Origin: JACKHO01 sp041398745
Lineage (GTDB): Bacteria; Planctomycetota; Planctomycetia; Planctomycetales; Planctomycetaceae
Direction: 5' to 3'
DNA: 64,000 nt
Assembly: GCA_041398745.1 (NCBI GenBank)
Contig: JAWKUB010000004.1
Location: 744,001-808,000, forward strand
Within the stretch, counting starts at the first letter, position 1; each line of letters begins with the position of its first letter. The notes under the pieces were generated by a model, which was not told the origin of the DNA, did no database searches, and saw nothing but the letters and a program-made list of their open reading frames with translations. Of the stretch, positions 54,891 to 63,146 are shown in pieces. Made by a program: the position numbers and the translations under genes.

Positions 54891-55721
54891 ATGGCGCTTG
54901 AGCTTGAATTACAAACGCCCTCGTCGATTCCTTTGGAGGTCGACACCGTTCGTCTGGAGAATGTTGTCGGGCAGTCGGCCGAGGAAGTGGCCAAAACGCT
55001 CATTCAACGTGGGAATCGACAGGTAGAACTGGGCGAGTTCTTCCGTGTCAATGGTTCCGCCGCCGATGATGAAACTATTGTATGGCGGGGTGACTGTTCA
55101 AAGGTCAAACTGATTGGTTCCACCTGGCAACGCGGCAGCATTCGCGTTGAAGGCAACGCGGGAATGCACCTGGGTGCTGAAATGTCCGGCGGCGACATCC
55201 TCGTCGAAGGAAATGTCACCGACTGGGCCGGTGCCGAAATGAAGGGAGGCCGCATCACCATTAAGGGGAATGCCGGTCACCTCGTGGGGGCGGTGTATCG
55301 AGGCGGTCGCAAAGGGATGACCGGCGGGGAAATCCTCATTGAAGGGAACGCCGGAAATGAAATCGGACACACCATGCGCCGCGGGCTGATTGCAATCGGC
55401 GGTAACATCGGTGACGTTGCTGGCGTCGGCATGATTGCCGGAACCATCCTCTCCTTCGGTGAGGTGGGTATTCGTCACGGGGCCGGAATGAAGCGCGGTA
55501 CCATCGGACTGTTCGGGACGGAGTCGCCGGTCGAAATGTTGCCGACTTTTCGATATTCGTGTACGTACAGGCCCACGTTCCTGCCGCTGTATTTCACGCA
55601 GTTGAAGCGCTGCGGATTCCCCGTGCCTGACGAATGTTTCGGGGCCATGTACCGCCGTTACTGCGGCGATTTGCTGGAAACCGGCAAAGGAGAAATCCTC
55701 ACGCGTGTGGCTTCGGCCTAG
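54891..55721 (+). CDS. fhcC: Formylmethanofuran dehydrogenase subunit C homologue (FhcC-like)
   Basis: A 276-residue protein whose central part is a series of short repeats of the form GG-x-I-x-I-x-GN-x-G (GGDILVEGNVTDWAGAEMKG, GGRITIKGNAGHLVGAVYRG), which build a right-handed beta-helix. This is the C subunit of formylmethanofuran dehydrogenase, or in bacteria the FhcC subunit of the formyltransferase/hydrolase complex of the tetrahydromethanopterin-dependent C1 pathway. Planctomycetes are one of the bacterial groups that have this pathway. The other subunits are not in the window. Confidence 0.86.
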   Translation: MALELELQTPSSIPLEVDTVRLENVVGQSAEEVAKTLIQRGNRQVELGEFFRVNGSAADDETIVWRGDCSKVKLIGSTWQRGSIRVEGNAGMHLGAEMSGGDILVEGNVTDWAGAEMKGGRITIKGNAGHLVGAVYRGGRKGMTGGEILIEGNAGNEIGHTMRRGLIAIGGNIGDVAGVGMIAGTILSFGEVGIRHGAGMKRGTIGLFGTESPVEMLPTFRYSCTYRPTFLPLYFTQLKRCGFPVPDECFGAMYRRYCGDLLETGKGEILTRVASA

Positions 55722-55763
55722 TAAGGAATCTGCACGCGCACGTAAGTCAAACAGGTGGCAGTG

Positions 55764-57149
55764 ATGGCTCAAGCAAAGAAGACATTCACACTCGGCCGCC
55801 TGTTTTCGCAGTACGGTTCACTCCTCGTGCTGCTGCTGTTGTGTGCCTACTATAGTTGGGCCACGTGGGGAGAACAGCATCCCAGCCATGCCTCGGCGGG
55901 ACGGAAACTCGGAAGTCAGGCGGCTGAGTACCTGCAGAAGAACAATCTGCCGTTGCGGGCCATTGTCATTGTTCGCAAGGTCGAGGCCGATGCTCCCTTC
56001 GCCGATGCAGCCACCGAGGCCTTCGTGGCGGGGGGCGGCGAGGTTGTTGGAAACTGGGCTATCGGGCCGGACGGTGTTCATAAGAATGCACAGGAGTTGG
56101 CTGGCAGCGAACCGATTTCTGCCATCATTACCCACGACGCCTGTGCCAAATGGGGGAGCATGGAATACGAGCGGCTCCAGTCGCACGGACATTTGGCGAA
56201 CGTGGTCGTGCTCAAGCCCAAGAGCTACTACTGGCCTAGCTTTCTCACGTGGAGCAACCTGCTGAATGTTCTCAGTCAGGATGCCGAAGTTGCCATCATT
56301 GCCATTGGAATGACCATGGTCATTATTACGGCGGGAATCGACCTGTCAGTCGGCAGCCTCGTCGCACTGGCCGGCGTGCTCATGGCCGTCATGATCAATG
56401 GACTCGGTGGACAGCAGGTTCCCATTTACATTTGGGGACCTTGCGTTCTCGTCGCCATGCTGCTGTGCAGTGGCGTCGGTGCGATGAACGGTGTGCTGTC
56501 GACGTATGGACGCATTCCGGCGTTCATCGTCACGCTGGCTACCATGATGATGTTTCAGGGGATCGCACAAATCATTGCCGTCCGTTATCAGTTTGCGGCC
56601 ACCGGCGAGAACATTGTCCCAGAGACAATTCCGATTTCAGCACAAGGATTTCATTGGCTCGGCGGTGGTTCGACGTTCGGGATTCCGAATCCCATTTGGC
56701 TCATGGCGATTTTATATTCTGTTGCGCACATATTTATGACGCGCACGCCGATGGGGCGTTACATTTATGCCGTTGGCGGAAACCCCGAGGCATCGCAGTT
56801 GTCTGGTATTCCAGTAAAGAAGGTGCTAATTCTGGTGTACGCACTTTGTGGGACCATGGTTGCTATCGCAGGGTTCCTCAGCGCTTCGCGGTTCCACGGC
56901 GGCCGTCCCGGTGCGGGTGAACAGTGGGAACTGCAGGTCATTGCGGCGGTAGTGGTCGGAGGAACCAGTCTCTCCGGCGGTGAAGGACGCATACTCGGCA
57001 CACTCGTCGGCGTGCTGATTATTACGGTCATCCACAACGGCCTTAATATGGCCGGCGTCGAACCGTTCGAGCAAAAGGTCGTCTTCGGTGCTCTCATTCT
57101 GGCTGCTTCTTTTCTTGATCAAGTCAAGAAACGTTGGGCTGTGGCTTAG
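55764..57149 (+). CDS. Sugar ABC transporter permease with added extracytoplasmic domain (RbsC-like)
   Basis: A 461-residue membrane protein. Residues about 155-460 are a permease of the RbsC/XylH type, with GMTMVIITAGIDLSVGSLVA and the cytoplasmic-loop motif AVGGNPEASQLSGIPVKKV. Before it, after a first membrane helix, about 110 residues (LPLRAIVIVRKVEADAPFAD, ISAIITHDACAKWG) look like a fragment of a periplasmic-binding-protein fold. Usual permeases are about 320 residues. No ATPase or binding-protein gene is adjacent. ATG 55764 is chosen; a GTG lies 9 bp upstream. Confidence 0.83.
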   Translation: MAQAKKTFTLGRLFSQYGSLLVLLLLCAYYSWATWGEQHPSHASAGRKLGSQAAEYLQKNNLPLRAIVIVRKVEADAPFADAATEAFVAGGGEVVGNWAIGPDGVHKNAQELAGSEPISAIITHDACAKWGSMEYERLQSHGHLANVVVLKPKSYYWPSFLTWSNLLNVLSQDAEVAIIAIGMTMVIITAGIDLSVGSLVALAGVLMAVMINGLGGQQVPIYIWGPCVLVAMLLCSGVGAMNGVLSTYGRIPAFIVTLATMMMFQGIAQIIAVRYQFAATGENIVPETIPISAQGFHWLGGGSTFGIPNPIWLMAILYSVAHIFMTRTPMGRYIYAVGGNPEASQLSGIPVKKVLILVYALCGTMVAIAGFLSASRFHGGRPGAGEQWELQVIAAVVVGGTSLSGGEGRILGTLVGVLIITVIHNGLNMAGVEPFEQKVVFGALILAASFLDQVKKRWAVA

Positions 57150-57172
57150 TGTGTTCGTGCTAAGGACAGAAG

Positions 57173-57997
57173 ATGCGAATTCAAATTACATGCCCGAATT
57201 GCCGCGATGAGTTTCCAATTCACTCCTCTTTCGTCGGGACGCGGCGCAAATGCCCTCACTGCGAGCATAAGTTTGTCCTCAATCGCGAAATGGCGGAGGC
57301 CGATGGAACCGACCTGGATCATTTGCGGGGCGAAATGATTGCCTGCCCGGGGTGTTGGAAGTCGTTTATCCCCACGACGGAGACATTGTCTGGCACATTT
57401 CTTTGCCGCTTCTGCGATGATGAAATCGATTTGGATGAGGGGCGAAGAACATTTGCAATACTTCGCAAACTGGAACGGCAGTTTCAGAAGGGATTGTTGC
57501 ACGGGAAAGCGACGGACGAATTGGCTGACAAGCTGCTTGGACGATTTCCCCCCGATCAGGCGGCAGACCTGCGGGAAAAACTGGAAAGTCTTGCGCACGA
57601 CTTACCAATGCTTCGGCAAAACGTGCTGGTCAATGGCGGCCAGGAAACTTCGTTTGTGCGTCCGCAGCCCTACTGCGATTTCTGTGGGGAACGGCGACAG
57701 GAACTGGCTGTCGAAATTACCTGGCGGCACACGGTGGTGACAGAGGAATACGGTATGGAGTCGATGTTTGCCGGGCTTTTCTTCGGGTTCGGCGGCGCCA
57801 GAACTGCCGCCCAAACCACGGACCATCGCGATCGCACTGGACTCTACTTCTTGTGTAAACCGTGTGGAACTCCGTACGTCAGTTGGTGGCGCCGATTTCT
57901 CGGTTTCACGGCTAGCCGGGACGGCTTCCAACTCCTCAAAGCCCGCCGCTGCAAACTGACCGACGAGCAGGATGAAACCGTTCGGAAATACATTTAA
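57173..57997 (+). CDS. Multi-zinc-ribbon protein of unknown function
   Basis: A 274-residue cytoplasmic protein. Zinc-binding CxxC pairs are CPNCRDEF with CPHCEHKF (MJ0042-like start), then CPGCWKSF with CRFCDDEI, and later CDFCGERR with CKPCGTPY, making three ribbons. The central part is helical. The zinc-ribbon start is common in planctomycete proteins of unknown role. Confidence 0.72.
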   Translation: MRIQITCPNCRDEFPIHSSFVGTRRKCPHCEHKFVLNREMAEADGTDLDHLRGEMIACPGCWKSFIPTTETLSGTFLCRFCDDEIDLDEGRRTFAILRKLERQFQKGLLHGKATDELADKLLGRFPPDQAADLREKLESLAHDLPMLRQNVLVNGGQETSFVRPQPYCDFCGERRQELAVEITWRHTVVTEEYGMESMFAGLFFGFGGARTAAQTTDHRDRTGLYFLCKPCGTPYVSWWRRFLGFTASRDGFQLLKARRCKLTDEQDETVRKYI

Positions 57998-58036
57998 CTG
58001 AACGACGTACGTCACGGTCGATCAACCATCGCCAGT

Positions 58037-58072
58037 GACGTAGGCTGGGATAGCCAGTAGGCGTATCCCAGC
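58037..58072 (+). repeat. REP-like hairpin, left copy
   Basis: GACGTAGGCTGGGATAGCCA followed by GTAGGCGTATCCCAGC. GCTGGGATA and TATCCCAGC pair. It faces the right copy at 58662-58697 in inverted orientation, bracketing the RAYT gene. Confidence 0.75.
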
Positions 58073-58113
58073 AATGCATCGACACCGTCGTTTGCGTGTG
58101 CTACTTTTGCTGG

Positions 58114-58662
58114 ATGCGTCGTTACCTGCGGTCTCGAACTGGCTCAACGTTCTTCTTTACGGTAGTGACTCACGAGCGGCGGGCCATTCTTACATCCGAT
58201 TTGGGGCGTCGTTGTTTACGAACTGCGATGACGGAGGTCCGTAAGAAACATTCGTTCCAGAATGTTGCCATGGTCCTGCTCCCCGACCATTTGCACGCTG
58301 TGTGGGAATTGCCACATGGCGACGCCAACTACTCGACTCGCTGGCGATTGATCAAACGGCGATTCACTCAGCTTTGGTGCGAACTTGCTGGTTCGGAGGG
58401 CGTGGTCAATGCTTCACGCCAGGCGAAAGGGGAACGTGGGATTTGGCAGCGGCGATTCTAGGAGCACACGTGCCGAGACGAACAGGACTTGGAACGTTGC
58501 GTCAATTACGTGCATGTGAATCCGCTGAAGCACGGACTGGTCCAGCGTGTTTGCGATTGGCCGTGGTCTTCGTTTCATCGTTACGTTCGCGCTGGCGTCT
58601 ACGACATGAATTGGGGATCATCCAACGTATGGTACGGTGACGAGTTCCGCGACGCCGAATAG
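58114..58662 (+). pseudogene. REP-associated tyrosine transposase (RAYT, Y1_Tnp) with in-frame stop
   Basis: The frame begins MRRYLRSRTGSTFFFTVVTH, has the HUH metal site LLPDHLHAVWELP and runs to IWQRRF, followed by TAG at 58459-58461. In the same frame it continues EHTCRDEQDLERCVNYVHVN and PLKHGLVQRVCDWPWSSFHR to a normal stop at 58660. Relatives have Trp at the stop position (RRFWEH), so a single G-to-A change made the stop. Inverted REP hairpins flank the gene, the classic context of RAYTs. Confidence 0.85.
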
Positions 58663-58697
58663 CTGGGATACGCCTACCGGCTATCCCAGCCTACGGT
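58662..58697 (-). repeat. REP-like hairpin, right copy
   Basis: GCTGGGATACGCCTACCGGC followed by TATCCCAGCCTACGGT, the reverse complement of the left copy apart from a few changes. It overlaps the final stop codon of the RAYT gene. Confidence 0.75.
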
Positions 58698-58971
58698 ACT
58701 TCCCGTGCTTGCATATCACGGTAGACTGCTTGTCCCGTGACTTCGAGTTCTTAGGCGATGGCTTTGGCGTCCTACTGGCTTCGACTCTGGACAAGGCATA
58801 AATAAATGATGCGAGCCGTCCAGTCGTCTTGCCGGGCACGACGATCACGGTCAGGGCGGCGTTTTTTTGGAGTTCGGAGTCCATTAACAAAACACCATTG
58901 CTTCTTGAGTATATTTTCCATTCTTCGCCACAATTGTTTGTAATCTAAGTTGAGCTAAGCCGTCGCACTTC

Positions 58972-59411
58972 TTACGCTGATTCAGCTTCAATCACTCGCA
59001 GCACGGGATCAAGCGTCCTGTCGTTTACGGGATTCACCATAAGGATGGCGATTTCGACACCAGCTTTACTTGGTTCCAGTTGACCCAATTCAACAAAGTG
59101 TTTTGTTAGCCGATTGAGTTGACCAGGTGTCGACAGTTCAACAGCGTAGGTCATCGCCTGTATCAATGCGAAGAATGCGTTCTTGTCATTCTTTACTTTG
59201 ACTTCTCCAACGACTGGAAACCCGCTCGCTTGCGATTGAAGCAGAAGGAGTCCATTCCGCCTCTGCCACTCTTGGTCGCTGTGGTAACTGGTAGAAAACG
59301 TACCGAGTCTGGTACTCCACGGATTCAATTCACGCTCGACGAACGTGTATCTCGTTTCGTCTCAAGGCCATTCTGTTCAAAACGCAGTAAACTCATTTGT
59401 TGTTGAGACAT
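58972..59411 (-). pseudogene. Frameshifted gene, possibly nuclease-like
   Basis: ATG 59411 opens MSQQQMSLLRFEQNGLETKR and stops soon after. The neighbouring frame continues RYTFVERELNPWSTRLGTF to the end and has no ATG of its own near the start. The C-terminal part has GFPVVGEVKVKNDKNAFFAL followed by IQAMTYAVELSTP. E-x-K followed by a helix recalls the core of PD-(D/E)XK nuclease-like domains, but this is a weak match. One frameshift near 59350 would join the two parts. Confidence 0.45.
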
Positions 59412-59659
59412 CGCTAAGGCGTTGCGGAGCCTGTGGAAGTTCCTCCACGCTTTCCCTGCCCCCAGCCATCCCTGATTGCGATATTCGTTGAGTGTCTTTC
59501 TTGAGTTATTCCAAAAAGGCGTTCAAGGGACTTTGGACACGGCTGACCAGCCTTACTTTGGGTTAACGAGGGGGCTGGGTGGGGTTGCCACAGCTTCGTG
59601 GTGTTGATTTGATAAGTCTTCGTTCCTGTTCATTCGGTTGATGACATGGAGGAAGTGGC
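59412..59659. other. Left flank of the ISAs1-type remnant, no gene seen
   Basis: No open frame of note. No clear terminal inverted repeat of the insertion sequence was found by eye. Confidence 0.35.
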
Positions 59660-60832
59660 GTGCGCAAAAGTAGGAATCAGGCGGCGACGTTAGAAGAGTT
59701 GACGGCGGCTTTTAATGAGTTGGAAGATCCCAGGTCGGCGGTGAATCGGAGGCATCCGTTGGTGTCGGTTGTTTCGATTTCGGTGATGGGAGTTCTGGCG
59801 GGGGCTGATGGTCCCGCGGGGATTCGCAAGTGGGCCGAGTCGAAGCAGAGCCTTCTTCCGGACATCCTCGATTTGCCGCACGGTATTCCTTCGCGCACGA
59901 TGTGTTTCGCCGGGTCCTGTGCGCTCTTCATCCCGAAGCGTTTCAGAGTTGTTTCGTCTCATGGATCGAAGCACTTCTGGGAGACAAGAAAGAGGTGAAC
60001 AAAGACACGTGGCCATCGACGGAAAATGCCTCAAAGGGAGTCGTGACGCGGGCATGGTTTAGGACCTTTGCATTTGGTCATATGGGCTTCGGAGCAGGGG
60101 CTTACGCTGGCTCAGGTTCCCACCGAGAAAAATCCAATGAAATCACAGCGATTCCCGAAGGCTGTTGCGACTGATTGACCTGGATGGTGCAGTCATTACG
60201 ATCGATGCCATGGGAACTCAAACCGCCATTGCAAGACAAATTGTGAACGGCAAAGGGAACTGCGTTCTCTCCTCCAAAAAGAACCAGGGATTGCTGTATC
60301 AGGCGGCCCTCGAATTTGTCGCAGAACACGTCGAGAATCAACCGCCGATGTCGCTCACGAACGACTGGTCAGCCAACCGCAGAAGCCTCGGCATGGACGC
60401 AGGAAACGCAACACATTCAATTTGAAGTTCCGAATGCCTTCCTGGGCAGCCAGCGGCACGGAAAGGCCTGAAAACAATTGGCCTGTGCGTATACGAGTGG
60501 TCCGACGGCCAAGAGGCTTACTCATTAGAAACGCATTATTATCTCAACAGTCTCGCGTTTATGGCAAGCCGGTTGCGAAGTCGGTGCGATCACTGGGGCA
60601 TCGAAAATACCTGCCACTGGAGCCTCGATGTCACGTATCACCAGACCAACTCGGGGTGCGCTTTCGCCCAACGGCAGGGGACGGAGAATATGGCCTGGCT
60701 CCGCCGGTTGCATTGTCGCTCCTCAAACGGCATCCCGCGAAGTCGAGCCTGGCCATGAAACGCCGCTCCTGCGGCTGGAACTGGGACTTCCTGCTCGAAG
60801 TCATTGGATTCAAAACACTTAGTGTGCGCTGA
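59660..60832 (+). pseudogene. Broken ISAs1-family transposase
   Basis: Pieces of an ISAs1 transposase lie in order but in different frames: ELTAAFNELEDPRSAVNRRH (59693 on), then FRRVLCALHPEAFQSCFVSW, HVAIDGKCLKGSRDAGMV, DGAVITIDAMGTQTAIARQI with VNGKGNCVLSSKKNQGLL, and near the end RSRCDHWGIENTCHWSLDVT. Together they cover the whole gene (about 390 codons), but at least four frameshifts break it. It cannot encode an active enzyme. Confidence 0.85.
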
Positions 60833-60840
60833 CCGTGGCC

Positions 60841-60967
60841 GGTGGCATGGTCGTGGATCTGTCATATTGTGGCGGGTGGCATGGTCGAGGATTCGTCAAA
60901 CTGTGCCATGCCCACGTCGCGTAGCGGCGTGGGCATGCGAATGCCTTTGAGTTTCGAACTGCCACCC
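60841..60967. repeat. Dispersed hairpin repeat family B (composite copy)
   Basis: This copy has the same order of parts as at 53225: two copies of the GTGGCATGGTCG unit, the CATGCCCACG / CGTGGGCATG hairpin and GAACTGCCACC at the end. It directly follows the broken transposase gene. Confidence 0.65.
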
Positions 60968-61029
60968 CCATCACTCGCGAATTGGACCCGGATAGCCCAG
61001 TCATCGTACTGTGACCTCGGCGGGAGAAG

Positions 61030-61518
61030 TCACCTTGCAAACTGCAACTGTCGGCCTTCAACCACAAATCCCCTCAACCGCCGCACCATCTCCAACCAGT
61101 GAGTCGCCTCAGAAACAGACATCACCTCCCCACCCGACCGCCCCCACATGGTGTCGAACGCATTACTGATTTCCGCCACCACCTCCCCCAACGGCCTCGA
61201 CAACTCCGTCCCCGCATACCTCGGCCCCCAAGGTTCGTTCTTCCCATAGAACTCGCCACCAACGTACACCCCACGCGGCGACTCCTGGAAAGCCACCACC
61301 GGAATCGCCTCTTTCACATCGCGATAAGCCACCACCCGGCAAATGGAAGTCAACCCACCAGACTCCCGCACATAGTACGGCCCCAGCACACGACCATCAG
61401 GCAGCAGCACGACAAACCCAACACCACTGTTGATCCCGCCACTGGTGTGCAACAGCCAACCCGAAACAATCCGGTCCCCCGGCAACAGCAGCTCAAAAAC
61501 ATTCCCCTCTCGCAGCAT
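61030..61518 (-). CDS. Protein of unknown function (162 aa)
   Basis: A soluble protein with a beta-rich N-terminal half (GNVFELLLPGDRIVSGWLLH, VGFVVLLPDGRVLGPYYVRE) and a helical end (EATHWLEMVRRLRGFVVEG). No family is recognised. Its codons are unusually rich in C and lack T at third positions compared with neighbouring genes. It is divergent from the response regulator gene with 100 bp between. Confidence 0.6.
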   Translation of the reverse strand: MLREGNVFELLLPGDRIVSGWLLHTSGGINSGVGFVVLLPDGRVLGPYYVRESGGLTSICRVVAYRDVKEAIPVVAFQESPRGVYVGGEFYGKNEPWGPRYAGTELSRPLGEVVAEISNAFDTMWGRSGGEVMSVSEATHWLEMVRRLRGFVVEGRQLQFAR

Positions 61519-61618
61519 TCCCTAGTCTCTCACTCACAGGCAGATCGCGAAAACGTAGTACGCAACTGACACCGCTGAGCATCGCCACGTCGTGGTGTCA
61601 TGAAGTATCATACGCTCC

Positions 61619-63022
61619 ATGTCCCATGTACTCATTATCGACGATGAACCCACCATTTGCTGGACGCTGTCCGAGGCGCTGGCTGATGAAGGTTTCTCCG
61701 TTTCGGTGGCTGGTTCGGCGGAAGAGGGATTGCGGTTGGCTGAGCAGCAGCGGCCCGACATTGTCATGACCGACGTCAGGCTGCCCGGGGCTGATGGGTT
61801 GTCGGTGCTGCGGCACTTTCAAAATCTCGACGCGGCCCTGCCGGTCATTGTCATGACGGCGTTTGGCAGTCTGGAAATTGCCGTCGAAGCGGTGGCGGCG
61901 GGGGCGTTTGACTATCTGGTCAAGCCGTTTGATTTGCAGGACGCGGTCACGCTCGTTCAGCAGGCGCAGACGGCTCTGCAGCAACGCGGAACTGATTCGT
62001 CCGAGAGTGCATCAGCTCCGTCAGACGAGGCGAGCTTGCTGGTGGGTGATTCCCCCAACATGCAGGCGGTGTTCCGGAAGATTGCGATGGTGGCCAGTCA
62101 GGATGTTCCCGTGCTGGTGACTGGCGAGAGCGGAACCGGCAAGGAGTTGGTAGCTCAGGCATTGCACTTGTTCAGTGGACGCAAGCAGGGAGCGTTTGTG
62201 CCCGTTTGTGTCCCCGCCATGAACGAAGGCCTCATCGAAAGCGAACTGTTCGGGCATGCTGGTGGCGCATTTACGGGAGCAACTCAGGCTCGTCGCGGCT
62301 TGCTGCAACAGGCAAGCGGCGGCACGGCGTTCCTCGACGAAATTGGCGACGTCGCCCTCGCCCTGCAGGTGAAGCTGCTGCGGGTGCTGGAGGAAAAGAA
62401 GGTGACCCCGGTCGGGAGTAATCAGGCAGTGGCGGCTGATTTTCGACTGGTGGCGGCCACGAATCGAAACCTCGAAGAAATGGTGCGTCAAAAGTCTTTT
62501 CGGGAAGATTTGTATTATCGCCTGAGCACGTTCCGCATTGATCTGCCACCGCTGCGTGAGCGAGGTGATGACGTCGTTCTGCTGGCCAAACATTTTCTGA
62601 ATCGATTCTCGAATGCCACGCGCTACCAGTTCGCGCCGGAAACGCTGGACGAACTGCGAAGCCGCAAGTGGCACGGCAATGTGCGGGAACTCAGAAATGC
62701 CGTCGAGCATGCGGCCATTCTCAGTCGCTCCGGGACCATACTTCCATCTGCCCTCCCCTCCCCGGTTTTGCCTTCGGGCTCGACGGCCTCACCGACGCTC
62801 GACCTTGCGGGCGTCGTCAACCTGTGGCTGCAGTCGCGTGAGGGAAAGAACGAACCGGGGTTGCTGAATCAGTTCATGGAAACCATTGAACCCATTCTGT
62901 TCCAGCACGCGCTGGAAGTGTCAGGCGGGAACCGTAGTGAAGCAGCACAGCTGTTGGGGATTCATCGCCAGACACTACGCGAGAAGCTCCGGCGGTATGA
63001 TATGGATTCCAGCGTCGATTAG
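61619..63022 (+). CDS. Sigma-54-dependent response regulator (NtrC family)
   Basis: A 467-residue regulator. The receiver domain has the phospho-acceptor Asp52 (VMTDVRLPG). The AAA+ domain has Walker A GESGTGKE near residue 168, the sigma-54 contact GAFTGA near 220 and Walker B GGTAFLDEIGD. The C-terminal Fis-type helix-turn-helix is GNRSEAAQLLGIHRQTLREK. It should activate sigma-54 promoters when phosphorylated. No sensor kinase gene is adjacent, so its partner is elsewhere. Confidence 0.94.
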   Translation: MSHVLIIDDEPTICWTLSEALADEGFSVSVAGSAEEGLRLAEQQRPDIVMTDVRLPGADGLSVLRHFQNLDAALPVIVMTAFGSLEIAVEAVAAGAFDYLVKPFDLQDAVTLVQQAQTALQQRGTDSSESASAPSDEASLLVGDSPNMQAVFRKIAMVASQDVPVLVTGESGTGKELVAQALHLFSGRKQGAFVPVCVPAMNEGLIESELFGHAGGAFTGATQARRGLLQQASGGTAFLDEIGDVALALQVKLLRVLEEKKVTPVGSNQAVAADFRLVAATNRNLEEMVRQKSFREDLYYRLSTFRIDLPPLRERGDDVVLLAKHFLNRFSNATRYQFAPETLDELRSRKWHGNVRELRNAVEHAAILSRSGTILPSALPSPVLPSGSTASPTLDLAGVVNLWLQSREGKNEPGLLNQFMETIEPILFQHALEVSGGNRSEAAQLLGIHRQTLREKLRRYDMDSSVD

Positions 63023-63146
63023 GTCCGAGGCGTCTCAGTTCGCAGTAGGCCGGACCGCAAGGTCGCATGTTCTTGCCGTAACTGCGCAAGCCAAGCTCCA
63101 GCCTCTTTGGATGTCGTCTCAACAATTCGCATGTCACTCTTACGGC

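Noticed and set aside
55130..55520. Apparent repetitive DNA inside the FhcC gene
   Set aside because: The repetition is at protein level (beta-helix turns) and is normal for the family.
58681..58890. A 69-codon minus-strand frame next to the right REP hairpin
   Set aside because: Its 3' end is formed by the REP hairpin itself and the product has no recognisable feature.
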